From NCBI GenBank assembly GCA_030650995.1, contig JAUSCY010000058.1, positions 16,736 through 80,735 on the forward strand: a stretch of 64,000 nt of DNA. The letters are read 5' to 3'. A model generated the notes under the pieces. That model was given only the letters and a program-made list of their open reading frames with translations. It made no database searches and was not told where the DNA came from. Both the position numbers and the translations under genes were made by a program. The DNA comes from Sheuella sp. Its GTDB lineage: Bacteria; Pseudomonadota; Gammaproteobacteria; Burkholderiales; Burkholderiaceae_B. How positions within the stretch are numbered: the stretch's first letter is position 1; the number at the start of each line of letters is the position of its first letter. Positions 36,019 through 45,988 of the stretch are shown piece after piece.

Positions 36019-37119
36019 ATGTCATCCGCCCCAAAATTATCCACACCCGTTCGTCTGGGTGCCATCGAATTAAAAAATCGCGTTGTGATGGCTCCACTTA
36101 CGCGTATGCGGGCAGTCGAGGGGGATGTATCGAGTCCTTTGGCTAAAACGTATTACGCGCAACGAGCAGGTGCAGGACTGATTATTTCCGAAGCAACCCA
36201 AATCTCCCCCATTGCGAAAGGCTACCCGGCAACCCCTGGCATTTATTCTGCAGAACAAACGCAGGCCTGGAAAGAGATCGTCGACGCTGTTCACGCCAAA
36301 GGCGGGAAAATTGTTGCCCAGCTCTGGCACGTCGGTCGTATTTCTCACTCCTCCTTGCATCCCGAACAAGGTCTGCCAGAAGCACCATCCGCCATTGCTC
36401 CTGCTGGCAAGACGCTGACAGCGACCTGGCAAATGGAAGCTTACGAAACGCCCAAAGCCATGACTGCACAGGACATTGAGCGCCTTAAAAACGACTATAA
36501 AGTGGCTGCGCATAACGCGAAAACAGCCGGATTTGACGGCGTGGAGATTCATGCCGCAAATGGTTACCTGCTAGATCAGTTTTTGCAGGATAAGACCAAT
36601 CACCGCACAGATAATTATGGCGGCTCGATTGAAAATCGCATTCGCTTACTCAGTGAAGTTCTGGAGTCGGTCGCCACCGAATTCTCCTATGACCGCATTG
36701 GCGTGCGCCTCTCCCCTTACGGCTCCTTCAATGACATGGGCGACAGCGATACAGCCGCTTTGTTTAATGCCGTCATCCAGAAACTCAATGGCTATGGTCT
36801 GAGCTACCTTCACATGATCGAGCCACGTTCAACTTCTGCTGGCGGAAACGATAAGGTCGACGAAAACGCGCCCGATACCGCCCAGCTTTTCCGCAAAGCA
36901 TTCAAGGGTGGCTTTATCAGCGCAGGTGGCTACACCAGCGAATCTGGGGAACAGGCACTGGTAAACGACTCTGCTGATGCGATCGCTTATGGACGACTCT
37001 ACATATCCAATCCGGATCTTGCAGAACGTTTTGCTAATAATGCCCCGTTAAATCCCTATGACCGCGGAACTTTTTACGGCGGCGCTGAAAAAGGCTATAC
37101 AGACTACCCAAGCCTGTGA
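36019..37119 (+). CDS. nemA: old yellow enzyme family alkene reductase (NemA-like)
   Basis: 366 residues. OYE features are NRVVMAPLTRMRAVEGDV, KGGKIVAQLWHVGRISH, GVEIHAANGYLLDQFLQD (the His/Asn substrate pair), NYGGSIENRIRLLSEV, and the FMN-phosphate region AIAYGRLYISNPDLAERF. It reduces activated C=C bonds, nitro compounds and similar electrophiles with NAD(P)H. No TetR-type nemR is adjacent. The symbol is by family resemblance only. Confidence 0.92.
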   Translation: MSSAPKLSTPVRLGAIELKNRVVMAPLTRMRAVEGDVSSPLAKTYYAQRAGAGLIISEATQISPIAKGYPATPGIYSAEQTQAWKEIVDAVHAKGGKIVAQLWHVGRISHSSLHPEQGLPEAPSAIAPAGKTLTATWQMEAYETPKAMTAQDIERLKNDYKVAAHNAKTAGFDGVEIHAANGYLLDQFLQDKTNHRTDNYGGSIENRIRLLSEVLESVATEFSYDRIGVRLSPYGSFNDMGDSDTAALFNAVIQKLNGYGLSYLHMIEPRSTSAGGNDKVDENAPDTAQLFRKAFKGGFISAGGYTSESGEQALVNDSADAIAYGRLYISNPDLAERFANNAPLNPYDRGTFYGGAEKGYTDYPSL

Positions 37120-37171
37120 GCTTTTGGATCTACGGGATTTCTCATATGCGGAATCAGCCAGGGATTTTTGC

Positions 37172-38233
37172 ATGATGCCCCGCACGGGTACATCCTCTGT
37201 TCAAACCAGAAACAACTTCGACCTGATCCGCTTGTTTGCTGCGGCGCAGGTCGCGGTGTCGCATGCGGCAGACTGGATGCATGTGCCTTTGCCATGGCTC
37301 AACATCCTCGGTTATTTCCCCGGGGTGCCAATTTTTTTCTTTATCAGTGGCTATTTGATTTACCAGTCTTACGCCAACATCAAGACCCCGGATCGCCTGC
37401 GCATATTTACGATTAACCGCATATTGAGGCTTTTCCCTGCGCTCTATATTTGTATTGTTTTTTCATTAGTGCTGACGTACTTCAGCGGGTATTTCTCAAC
37501 GGTACAGATCACGTTTAAACAATGGTTGTTATGGCTGGCAACTCAATTCAGTTTTCTGCAGTTTTTTAATCCAGACTTCATGCGTGCCTATGCCACAGGT
37601 AAGCTCAATGCAAGTTTATGGACAATCACCGTCGAGTTGCAATTTTATGTACTCACGCCATTCATATTTTTTCTCTGGCAAAAGTACAGAAAGATTTCGG
37701 TTTGTTTATTCATCATTTTTATTGGTCTCAACACTGCGAATTCAATGCTGAATCCGCGCGTCTCGACGCTTGAAAAACTATTTAATGTTTCCTTTGCTCC
37801 ATGGATCGCAATGTTCGCGCTCGGCGCTTATATTTCTACCAATAAGGGCTTGCAAGAAAAAATACTGAAAACGCATATTCTGGTGCCACTATCTCTGTAC
37901 ATGCTGTCTTACTATTTCGCACTGCATGCAGATCTGGGCACACACAATTCAATTAACTTAATTTCATTTATCCTGCTGGGATGGCTGATATTCAAAGCCG
38001 CTTATACCCTGCCGAATCTTTCTGAGTCCTTGCTGCACAAGAACGATATTTCGTACGGTATATACATTTATCACATGCCAATCGTAAATTTCATGATCTA
38101 CAAACAAATGAGTGGCTCCTACCTTTACCTGATCATCGCCATGGTAATGACTACAGCGATCGCGCTGTTGTCATGGCGTCTGATTGAAAAACCGGCCCTG
38201 CGTCTTAAAAAAATCAGCTTGCGCCGCGCCTGA
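37172..38233 (+). CDS. acyltransferase 3 family membrane protein
   Basis: 353 residues with about ten membrane helices. Signature positions are NNFDLIRLFAAAQVAVSHA (with the catalytic His), FISGYLIYQSY, INRILRLFPALYICIV and SLWTITVELQFYVLTPFIFF. Such enzymes O-acetylate or O-acylate surface sugars, antibiotics or peptidoglycan. The ATG at 37172 follows AGGGA; the open frame extends upstream into the end of nemA but without conservation. It is a second acyltransferase besides the larger one at 38829-40799. Confidence 0.87.
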   Translation: MMPRTGTSSVQTRNNFDLIRLFAAAQVAVSHAADWMHVPLPWLNILGYFPGVPIFFFISGYLIYQSYANIKTPDRLRIFTINRILRLFPALYICIVFSLVLTYFSGYFSTVQITFKQWLLWLATQFSFLQFFNPDFMRAYATGKLNASLWTITVELQFYVLTPFIFFLWQKYRKISVCLFIIFIGLNTANSMLNPRVSTLEKLFNVSFAPWIAMFALGAYISTNKGLQEKILKTHILVPLSLYMLSYYFALHADLGTHNSINLISFILLGWLIFKAAYTLPNLSESLLHKNDISYGIYIYHMPIVNFMIYKQMSGSYLYLIIAMVMTTAIALLSWRLIEKPALRLKKISLRRA

Positions 38234-38300
38234 TGTGAAGACAGGCACGACTGCATACAATACACATATCCGTACACCATTTTATTTTGTGAGCACAGCC

Positions 38301-38795
38301 ATGAATCGATCACTGCCACGTATAGCTTTAATGATGTCGATATTGCTGCTAGCTGGCTGCAGCTCAAAAGGTGAACTCAAAGAAGTTAAGTCAGAGCCGT
38401 CCAGAGCCATTGAAACGAACTTTCAGGCGATGAGTATTTCACAGGCGAAAAACAACCTCATGGCAGCCTGCTCCGCGAGACGGCTGGTCATCCACACCAC
38501 GAAAACGGAAGTGACTTGCGCGCAAAACGATATTACCGGCTCACGCAAACGTGATCTGGATCGGTTCGTTAACGATGAATATGCAACGAATATTCAGATT
38601 GTGAGTCAATTCAAGCTCGTCGAGCTCGAGAGAAGTGTCGGTGTCACAGCCAATATACATGTGCAATACCTTGCACCCATGAGCGTAACCGCTGGCCCGC
38701 AAACAAGAACCCGTAACCTGCTTGATGATATTTCTTATAGTGAGTTATCCGCGCTCATTGAATATGCCACGCGAGGCGCCACACCTGTCAGGTAA
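38301..38795 (+). CDS. small lipoprotein of unknown function
   Basis: 164 residues. The signal MNRSLPRIALMMSILLLAGC gives lipid attachment at Cys20. The mature part has two Cys (in MAACSARR and VTCAQND) and no family I recognise. It begins 67 bases after the acyltransferase gene. Confidence 0.65.
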   Translation: MNRSLPRIALMMSILLLAGCSSKGELKEVKSEPSRAIETNFQAMSISQAKNNLMAACSARRLVIHTTKTEVTCAQNDITGSRKRDLDRFVNDEYATNIQIVSQFKLVELERSVGVTANIHVQYLAPMSVTAGPQTRTRNLLDDISYSELSALIEYATRGATPVR

Positions 38796-38822
38796 TGCAT
38801 AAGCTTTATTTTATTTGCTAGT

Positions 38823-38868
38823 GATTCACTAGCGATTCACTTGCGGATTCACTAGTGGATTCACTAAC
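38823..38868. repeat. 11-12-bp tandem repeat x4 over the acyltransferase stop codon
   Basis: GATTCACT recurs at 38823, 38834, 38846 and 38858 with 11- or 12-bp periods. The repeats encode the VNPLVNPQVN end of the protein and run past its stop codon (38829-38831). Confidence 0.8.
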
Positions 38869-40799
38869 GACATGATTGTCTGTCCAATCAATTGTTCTGC
38901 TAAATAGCTCGCACCATTTTTGGTTAGATGACCATAATCGTGGACGAGCAGATCGGCGGGATACTGACTACCGACGCTTGTCAGACACCCCTGGGACGAG
39001 CACAGTGCATCGCGTAAAGACAGGTATTGAACGCCCGGCAGATGTTCAGCTCGCATCTCCTCATCCATTTTCAGAGATGAGAGGTCAACCCCAGTCATCG
39101 TGTATTGTGGAACAGGTAAATCTTTCCTTAAAAAATTAAGGTTGAGGTTATGTGGCAGGGAGTTGATCCATGTCGGAATCTGACCAACGATTAGTACCTG
39201 CTTTGCTCCAAGCGTTTTAAGCCTCTGCGCGGCATTCCAGAGGTGCTTGGAATAGTTAAGCTGCTCGCCGTAATGCTCATCATCCATCCATAACAAATGA
39301 TGCGCAAAAATAACAATCAGATCGGGTTGTACGCGCAGAATCTCATCCTGTAACCACTGGTTATATTGCGCGCACGTTGCGCGCTTATCCAAAACTGAAA
39401 TAGGCGTGCAATACATGGCAGGCAAGCCGATCAGATTAATCTCACGTTTATCCAGATAAGGCTCCAGCCCCTGATAGAGGCCAAACGCATGAGAATCACC
39501 AAGTAGCATGACGACGGGGTCGCCCGGATGTTTAAGCTTTTCACACTGCTGCAGTGCTGAGTAATCTATTTCCCTGTCGATCCTGGCGTCTGCTGCGCAG
39601 CCTGCGACTGGCTCAGCGTAAATTGTGCTGATCAGCTTATCGTCCCATGTTCTGTGAATCATGCCGGATGAGAACAACATGCCTGTCGCACCCACCACAA
39701 GTGTCGCCAGCACACCAAACCAGACGAACTTGAGTCCACTGCTGCGCGTCACACGAATCGAGCGCACAGGAGCTTCAATCAGCACGTACGTTGCATAAGC
39801 CAGAGCAAAGCTCGCTGCGAACGCACTCATTTTCGCCAGCCCAGAGTTCTGATCGGTCAGGTGCAGCAACACCAGTAGTGGCCAATGCCAGAGATAGATG
39901 CCATAGCTGATTTTGCCTATGAACACCAGGACGGGCTGCATGAGTATTTTTTTCTTCAGCGGCGATGAAGGCTGCATGCGCAGAATCAAGCAGGTCCCCA
40001 AGACCGGCATGAGTGCCCAGTAACCTGGGTAGGCTGAATGCTTATTTACCAGCAACACCACCAGTATCAACAATAAAAAACCCAATTCAAACGCATGTTT
40101 TTTAACCCAGCCACTGACCCAGTCTCCTAGACATTGGCTCAGGATATTGCGGTTATTTTGTTCACAATACGCCAATACACCACCTGCTGCGAGCTCCCAG
40201 AAACGCGTGACAGGCATATAGAAAGCCGCATCCTGATTCTGTGTGGTGGCAATCAGGCTCAGTACAAATGAACAGGCGGTCAATACAAGCAAGGCTGTGA
40301 GTTTGCGGCGTACGTAGCGGAAAATAACAATCATCGCCAGAGGCCATATGAGATAGAACTGCTCCTCTATCCCGAGTGACCACAGATGCAGGAAAGGTTT
40401 AAATCCTGAGGGCGCATCAAAATATCCCGACTCGGTCCAGAGCAGCAGATTGGAAACATAGGCAACCCCTGCGGCGGCGTGCTTACCAAGCGATTTGAAA
40501 TCAGTCGGCAACAACAATAGCCAGCCAGCCATCAATGTCACCGTGATCATGAGTAACAGTGGCGGGAAAATTCGTCGAATTCGTTTGGCATAGAATTCGA
40601 TCAAACTGAATGAGTGATGATCCAGACTCGCGAAAATCTGATGTGAAATCAGATAACCTGAAATGACAAAAAATATATCGACACCAACAAAACCACCTTG
40701 CACTGAAAAATAGTGGTAACTGACCACAAGCAGAACAGCTAGCGCTCTGAGACCGTCTATTTCTGGTCTGTAGGATTGTGTGGCGACAAGTTTTTTCAT
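38829..40799 (-). CDS. acyltransferase with C-terminal SGNH domain (OafA/YrhL type)
   Basis: 656 residues. An N-terminal acyltransferase-3 membrane domain (to about 370) has YRPEIDGLRALAVLLVVSYH (catalytic His), VGVDIFFVISGYLI, RRIRRIFPPLLLM and LWSLGIEEQFYLIWPLA. A periplasmic SGNH domain has the nucleophile block VVMLLGDSHAFGLYQGLE and a late LLVHDYGHLTKNGASY with the catalytic Asp/His. Proteins of this layout O-acetylate lipopolysaccharide O-antigen or other exported glycans. The C terminus consists of short VNP repeats that mirror a DNA tandem repeat. It is divergent from the carbonic anhydrase gene. Confidence 0.92.
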   Translation of the reverse strand: MKKLVATQSYRPEIDGLRALAVLLVVSYHYFSVQGGFVGVDIFFVISGYLISHQIFASLDHHSFSLIEFYAKRIRRIFPPLLLMITVTLMAGWLLLLPTDFKSLGKHAAAGVAYVSNLLLWTESGYFDAPSGFKPFLHLWSLGIEEQFYLIWPLAMIVIFRYVRRKLTALLVLTACSFVLSLIATTQNQDAAFYMPVTRFWELAAGGVLAYCEQNNRNILSQCLGDWVSGWVKKHAFELGFLLLILVVLLVNKHSAYPGYWALMPVLGTCLILRMQPSSPLKKKILMQPVLVFIGKISYGIYLWHWPLLVLLHLTDQNSGLAKMSAFAASFALAYATYVLIEAPVRSIRVTRSSGLKFVWFGVLATLVVGATGMLFSSGMIHRTWDDKLISTIYAEPVAGCAADARIDREIDYSALQQCEKLKHPGDPVVMLLGDSHAFGLYQGLEPYLDKREINLIGLPAMYCTPISVLDKRATCAQYNQWLQDEILRVQPDLIVIFAHHLLWMDDEHYGEQLNYSKHLWNAAQRLKTLGAKQVLIVGQIPTWINSLPHNLNLNFLRKDLPVPQYTMTGVDLSSLKMDEEMRAEHLPGVQYLSLRDALCSSQGCLTSVGSQYPADLLVHDYGHLTKNGASYLAEQLIGQTIMSLVNPLVNPQVNR

Positions 40800-40869
40800 A
40801 TGCAGGCGTATTGTCGTTGATTTCGATCAAAATCGCGGGATGGCTTACGTCAGGAGGTAAAATTTACGC

Positions 40870-41544
40870 ATGTACAAAGAAAACAATCCCCATTCCCTCG
40901 ACATTCTGTTTGATAACAACCTTCAGTGGGTCAAATCAGTGACCGATTCTGATCCAGACTTTTTTAAAAGACTGGCAAATCAGCAGTCTCCGGAATATAT
41001 GTGGATCGGCTGCTCGGATTCACGCGTCCCGGCCAATCAGATCACAGGCCTTGCGCCTGGCGAAGTGTTCGTCCATCGCAACATTGCAAACGTAGTCGTG
41101 CACACCGACATGAATGCCTTGTCAGTGATCCAGTTCGCAATTGATCAGCTTAAAGTCAAACACATTATTGTTGTTGGGCACTATGGTTGTGGAGGCGTAC
41201 GGGCCGCAATGGACAATATCCGTGTTGGCCTGGCGGACAACTGGATTCGTCACGTCAAGGATGTAAACGAGCGTCACGGCAGCTATCTTGGACGCGTCAT
41301 CAATGACACCGAGCGTGCGGACAGGCTATGCGAGCTCAATGTGATTGAACAGGTCGTGAATGTTTGTCAGACTACCAGTGTGCAGGATGCCTGGTCGAGA
41401 AATCAGTCGCTGACAATACACGGCTGGGTCTATGGCGTAGAAGACGGTCTTGCCCGGGATATGGGTGTGTCCGTTGCCAATCCCGAAGAGCTGAGTGAGC
41501 GGTATAAAAGCGTGATCAACAAGCGTTTTTCACCAGCGAAATAA
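40870..41544 (+). CDS. can: beta-carbonic anhydrase
   Basis: 224 residues. Zinc ligands and active-site residues are visible: Cys48, Asp50 and Arg52 in WIGCSDSRVPAN, and His104 and Cys107 in VVGHYGCGGVRAAM. It interconverts CO2 and bicarbonate in the cytoplasm. A very strong ribosome site (AGGAGGT) lies 11 bases before the ATG, slightly further than usual. Confidence 0.96.
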   Translation: MYKENNPHSLDILFDNNLQWVKSVTDSDPDFFKRLANQQSPEYMWIGCSDSRVPANQITGLAPGEVFVHRNIANVVVHTDMNALSVIQFAIDQLKVKHIIVVGHYGCGGVRAAMDNIRVGLADNWIRHVKDVNERHGSYLGRVINDTERADRLCELNVIEQVVNVCQTTSVQDAWSRNQSLTIHGWVYGVEDGLARDMGVSVANPEELSERYKSVINKRFSPAK

Positions 41545-41552
41545 AAGAAAAC

Positions 41553-41595
41553 TCTTTTACGTCCTCCGCAATAATCTTTTACGTACTGCGCAATA
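41553..41595. repeat. 22-bp imperfect tandem duplication over the symporter stop codon
   Basis: TCTTTTACGT.CT.CGCAATA occurs at 41553-41573 and again at 41575-41595, differing at two positions. The stop of the leftward symporter (41579-41581) is in the right copy, so the left copy is a post-stop duplicate of the gene end. Confidence 0.8.
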
Positions 41596-42991
41596 GATTA
41601 CGCGGCACAAGACCTCCGATCAGCATGCCAAGAATACTCGCACCTAATCCGGCAAGCTGGGGAGGCACCAGCCCGGTTGGCGCAAGGATCTCACAGGTAA
41701 TCCAGGTGGCAAGACCAAACAGTGAGGCAAGCAAGCCTGCCAGTGGATTGGCCCTGGACCAGTACACACCAAAAGCGAGCGGAACAAAAGCGGCTACAAG
41801 CGTAATCTTGTAAGCACTCTCAACCATCTTGAAAATCGACGATTGCGAGTTGATGGCAAACACCGTCACAATGACCGTAAAACACAATACGGTTATGCGC
41901 ATCACAAGCAATAAGTCTTTATCTGAAAGATGTTTAAACATCCCGCGCACAATGTTTTCTGCAAACGAGACAGACGGCGCAAGCAGCGTTGCGCTTGCAC
42001 AGCTCTTGATGGCAGACAGCAGCGCGCCGAAAAACATGATCTGCGCAAACATCGGGGCATAACCCATGACAAGTTTGGGCAAAATCATCTGTGAATCTTT
42101 TTCAAGATATTCCTCAATCAGGCCAGGACTGATTAGCGTTGCGGAGTACGCAAGATATAGCGGAACAAAAGCGAAAACAAAATACAGCACGCCACCGAGG
42201 ATGGCAGCCTGCACTGCGATATTGGCGTTTTTAGAAGAAGTAATACGTTGAAATACGTCTTGCTGAGGAATGGAACCCAGCATCATCGTGCATAAGGCTG
42301 CAATGAACCCTAGTATGGCCGCCAGATTTGCCTCAGGCCAGAAATTGAATTTGCCTGCCTCTGCAGCATGCTGGATGACAACCGCCACACCACCCGTTTG
42401 TGATGTCAACTCCCCACCGATATACAGCATGCCAACCACAATAATGATCATCTGAATGAAGTCGGTGATCGCAACGGACCACATTCCACCAAACAGGGTG
42501 TAGATCAATACGCTCGAGGCGCCGATAATCATGCCAACGGTCTGAGAAATGCTGCCATCTGAAACAACATTGAAAACCAGGCCCAGGGCTTTGATCTGGG
42601 CTGCGACCCAGCCGAGATAGGACACCACAATACACAGGGTAATCAACACTTCAACTGTGCGGCCATATTTCTCGCGAAAGAAATCGCCGATCGTTAGCAT
42701 GCGACGGTTGTAGAGATGGCGTGCAAAAAAGACACCTACCAGGATCAGGCACATCGAAGATCCAAAGGGATCCGCCACAATCCCCCCCAGGCCTTCTTTC
42801 ATAAACGTGGCAGGTATCCCCAGGACCGTCTCTGAACCGAACCAGGTCGCGAACACGGTCGCTGTCACGATCGGCAGTGGCAAGCTATGTCCAGCAGCAG
42901 CGAAGTCAGCTGTATTTTTGACACGCATGGCTGCCCACAGGCCAATGCCAACAGAGATCACCCAATAAACGATAACAAAGCCAAGCAGCAT
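41579..42991 (-). CDS. sodium:solute symporter (SSS) family protein
   Basis: 470 residues with about 13 membrane helices. Family features include AAGHSLPLPIVTATVFATWFGSETVLGIPATF near the N terminus, GDFFREKYGRTVEVLI, LFGGMWSVAITDFIQM and QDVFQRITSSKNANIAVQAA. Substrates in this family range from proline and pantothenate to organic acids; none can be chosen here. It is a leftward single gene, 41 bases downstream of an MFS gene on the same strand, so both may be co-transcribed. Confidence 0.88.
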   Translation of the reverse strand: MLLGFVIVYWVISVGIGLWAAMRVKNTADFAAAGHSLPLPIVTATVFATWFGSETVLGIPATFMKEGLGGIVADPFGSSMCLILVGVFFARHLYNRRMLTIGDFFREKYGRTVEVLITLCIVVSYLGWVAAQIKALGLVFNVVSDGSISQTVGMIIGASSVLIYTLFGGMWSVAITDFIQMIIIVVGMLYIGGELTSQTGGVAVVIQHAAEAGKFNFWPEANLAAILGFIAALCTMMLGSIPQQDVFQRITSSKNANIAVQAAILGGVLYFVFAFVPLYLAYSATLISPGLIEEYLEKDSQMILPKLVMGYAPMFAQIMFFGALLSAIKSCASATLLAPSVSFAENIVRGMFKHLSDKDLLLVMRITVLCFTVIVTVFAINSQSSIFKMVESAYKITLVAAFVPLAFGVYWSRANPLAGLLASLFGLATWITCEILAPTGLVPPQLAGLGASILGMLIGGLVPRNLLRST

Positions 42992-43032
42992 GGCTGACCC
43001 TTTATGCGAAAAATTTCTCGGATTATAGGGTT

Positions 43033-44295
43033 TTATGTAGCCAGAATTGAAGAGATTCTTGCTGATGCACGCTCTTGCTGGCGCACTCTCCAGAATAACC
43101 AGAACGCGATCGCAAGGTTTAGTAAATTCCAGGCAACGCCATTAATCATGGCAGCGTGATAGGAACCGGTCAGATCAAAAATTTTGCCTGACATCCAGCC
43201 CCCAAGCGCCATGCCCAGCAAAGAGGCCATCATCACTGATCCAACCCGCGCGCCCGCCTCTTTAGCTGGAAAGTGTTCGCGAACGATAATGGCATAGGAA
43301 GGCACAAGCCCTCCCTGGAACAACCCGAACATCGCCGAGATTAAATAAAGAGACACCAGACCATTAAAGGGTAAAAACAGCAGCAGAGCCAGGCCTTGCA
43401 GGACGGAGCCAAGCAGCAAGGTCCTGACGCCGCCGATACGGTCGCATATCAGACCAGAAATCAGGCGGCTCGCAATTCCACAAAACAGCATCAGCGAAAG
43501 CATCTCCGCCCCCCGTGCAGGACCAAACCCCAGATCAACACAGTAAGCGACGATATGGACCTGAGGCATGGACATGGCCACACAGCAACTCACTGCAGCC
43601 ACACACAATAAAATTTGAGCCTGTCCCATCCCCAAGCCAAACGGGCGCAAGCTCTGTGACTCTTTCAAGCTACCTACTGCCGCCACCTGGATCGCTGGCG
43701 GGCGTGGCCGCATCAGAAATGCCAGCAAAGCCATACTGACTCCACAGACAATACCTAACAAAATATAAGTCTGGCGCCAGCCAATTGTCTCTACGCCATG
43801 TTGCGTCAATGTCGGCCAGATCGAACCGGCCAGATAATTGCCGCTGGCGCAAACGGCCACGGCAATACCACGGCGCTTATTCCACCAAAGCGAAGTGTCG
43901 GCCACCAGCGGTGCGAATGTCGTTGAAGCACCCAGCAGACCGAGCATCACGCCATGCGCCAGGGTAAAGCTCAGGATGCTGTCTGCATACCCGGCCCAGA
44001 CAAAACCTCCCAGAATTCCAACCGACCCTACTAGCAGCGTAACGGTAATACCGAAACGATCAGTCAGCCGCCCCATGAAAAGTCCGCCCACCCCAAAACC
44101 AATCATCATCAAGGTATAAGGCAGTGACGCATCTGAGCGCGACACACCGAACTCTGCCTGTACATCTGGCAAAACCACAGCAACCACATACATGCAACTA
44201 CTGCCCATGGTCATAATGACCAGAGTAATCAATAGTCGCCACAGAGCATAGCGTGAGTCAATGAGGTCAGCAGAGGCAAAGGCGGCGTTTTTCAT
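43033..44295 (-). CDS. major facilitator superfamily (MFS) transporter
   Basis: 420 residues and 12 membrane helices. The loop 2-3 motif is GVGGLFMGRLTDRFGI and the mirror motif in the second half is ASRLISGLICDRIGG. It looks like the monocarboxylate/OxlT-type branch. Substrate unknown. It is divergent from the EamA transporter and upstream of the SSS symporter. Confidence 0.88.
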   Translation of the reverse strand: MKNAAFASADLIDSRYALWRLLITLVIMTMGSSCMYVVAVVLPDVQAEFGVSRSDASLPYTLMMIGFGVGGLFMGRLTDRFGITVTLLVGSVGILGGFVWAGYADSILSFTLAHGVMLGLLGASTTFAPLVADTSLWWNKRRGIAVAVCASGNYLAGSIWPTLTQHGVETIGWRQTYILLGIVCGVSMALLAFLMRPRPPAIQVAAVGSLKESQSLRPFGLGMGQAQILLCVAAVSCCVAMSMPQVHIVAYCVDLGFGPARGAEMLSLMLFCGIASRLISGLICDRIGGVRTLLLGSVLQGLALLLFLPFNGLVSLYLISAMFGLFQGGLVPSYAIIVREHFPAKEAGARVGSVMMASLLGMALGGWMSGKIFDLTGSYHAAMINGVAWNLLNLAIAFWLFWRVRQQERASARISSILAT

Positions 44296-44327
44296 GTGAG
44301 GATCTTAACTCGATTTAAACTGTCGTC

Positions 44328-45206
44328 ATGAAATCTACATTCTGGTTTGCACCAATTTTTATCCTGATCTGGAGTACAGGCTTCATCATTGCCCGCTATG
44401 GCATGCCTTACTCCGAACCCATGACCTTTCTATTCCTGCGTTTTTCGGGCGTCGTTCTGTGCATGATCCCTGTCCTGCTCTGGCTGAAACCCACATGGCC
44501 AACGGGTAAACAGACCCTCCATATCGCGCTGGCCGGTGCGCTATTCCAGTTTTGCTATCTGGGTGGAGTCTGGGCTGCGGTCAAACAAGGGATGCCTGCA
44601 GGTCTGGCCGCGCTGATTGTTGGTCTCCAGCCTATTCTGACGGCGGTATTCGCCTCGGTGGTCTCTGAACGGGTCTCGTCCAGACAGTGGCTTGGGCTAG
44701 TACTCGGCCTGCTGGGCGTATCGCTCGTCTTATTCGCCAAAATTCGTGTCGACGGACTGACCTGGACTTCGGTTGTCTTTGCCTTCGGAGGTATGATCTC
44801 CATAACCGTTGGAACCCTGTATCAAAAACGGTTTTGCCCGAGCTTTGACTTGCGCACGGGCTCGGTCATTCAATTCAGTACCAGTGCGCTGCTTTGTCTG
44901 GTGATGATGTTTTTGTTTGAGACACGCGAAGTTCAATGGACGGCACCCATGATCGGCGCACTACTTTGGGGAATTCTGCCCATATCGATCGGCGCGATGA
45001 GTCTGTGGTTTATTTTGCTGCGGCGCGGAGACGCCACGAAAGTCAGCAGCATGATGTATCTGACTCCACCTACGACTGCGCTGATGGCCTGGCTCTTATT
45101 CGATGAACCACTGACTTTACCGATTCTGTTAGGTACGCTGATCACAATGCTGGGCGTGTTGATAGTCAATCAGACCACATTACCAAAGTGGTTAAAGCAA
45201 AAATAA
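44328..45206 (+). CDS. EamA/DMT family transporter
   Basis: 292 residues with ten membrane helices in two EamA halves: WSTGFIIARYGMPYSEPMTFLFLRF in the first and MMYLTPPTTALMAWLLFDEPLT in the second. DMT members export amino acids or metabolites; the cargo is not predictable. It starts 32 bases from the divergent MFS gene. Confidence 0.87.
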   Translation: MKSTFWFAPIFILIWSTGFIIARYGMPYSEPMTFLFLRFSGVVLCMIPVLLWLKPTWPTGKQTLHIALAGALFQFCYLGGVWAAVKQGMPAGLAALIVGLQPILTAVFASVVSERVSSRQWLGLVLGLLGVSLVLFAKIRVDGLTWTSVVFAFGGMISITVGTLYQKRFCPSFDLRTGSVIQFSTSALLCLVMMFLFETREVQWTAPMIGALLWGILPISIGAMSLWFILLRRGDATKVSSMMYLTPPTTALMAWLLFDEPLTLPILLGTLITMLGVLIVNQTTLPKWLKQK

Positions 45207-45259
45207 CCATTCGATAATCTCTTGTTGGACGTGCGTTTGCTTGTTACATTGTTCACAAC

Positions 45260-45988
45260 ATGCAAACTACCCCTCACCCAGATCGTGCAAGACGTCAACA
45301 TCGTTACTACGACCTGATCGTCGTAGCGTTTGTCACGGTGTTGCTTTGTTCCAACCTGATTGGAGCGGGAAAGGCGGCAGAAATTGAGCTGCCTATCCTC
45401 GGTAATGTGGTGTTTGGTGCAGGGGTGCTGTTCTTCCCGATTTCTTACATGTTTGGCGATATCCTGACCGAGGTCTATGGCTATGCGCATGACAGACGTG
45501 CGGTATGGTGTGGATTCGCGGCGCTGCTCTTTGCAGCAATCATGTCGCTGGTGGTGATTAACCTGCCTGCCGCGCCAGGCGATTACAACGAAAATCTCCA
45601 GCAAGGTCTGGAGTCAGTGTTTGGTAATACCTGGCGCATTATCGCGGGTTCGATTATTGCCTTCTGGTGCGGGAGTCTGACCAACGGTTTCGTTTTGGCC
45701 AAGATGAAAATCCTGACTAAAGGGAAATATCTCTGGACCCGCACGATTGGCTCCACCGCTTGCGGCGAGCTGATCGACTCCTCGCTGTTTTATATGCTGG
45801 CTTTTTACGGCATCTGGCCACTTAAACAGATCATTGCCGTTGCTGTCTCACAGTACATTTTAAAAACCAGCTGGGAGGTGCTTGCCACCCCCCTCACCTA
45901 CAAGATCGTTGGTTTTCTCAAGCGCCGCGAAAATGAAGACTACTACGACCGTCACACAGATTTCACGCCCTTCAGACTCAAGGTTTGA
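45260..45988 (+). CDS. yhhQ: queuosine precursor transporter (YhhQ/VUT family)
   Basis: 242 residues with six membrane helices. Conserved parts are ISYMFGDILTEVYGYAHDRRAVWCGF, FWCGSLTNGFVLAKMKI, TIGSTACGELIDSSLFYM and a C-terminal helix ending QYILKTSWEVLATPLTY. Members import preQ0/preQ1 for tRNA queuosine. The short upstream gap (53 bp) leaves no space for a clear preQ1 riboswitch. The stop overlaps the convergent hydrolase gene by 11 bp. Confidence 0.92.
   Translation: MQTTPHPDRARRQHRYYDLIVVAFVTVLLCSNLIGAGKAAEIELPILGNVVFGAGVLFFPISYMFGDILTEVYGYAHDRRAVWCGFAALLFAAIMSLVVINLPAAPGDYNENLQQGLESVFGNTWRIIAGSIIAFWCGSLTNGFVLAKMKILTKGKYLWTRTIGSTACGELIDSSLFYMLAFYGIWPLKQIIAVAVSQYILKTSWEVLATPLTYKIVGFLKRRENEDYYDRHTDFTPFRLKV

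Noticed and set aside
45207..45259. preQ1 riboswitch before the queuosine precursor transporter
   Set aside because: Only 53 bp are available and no pseudoknot pattern with a sequestered ribosome site could be recognised.
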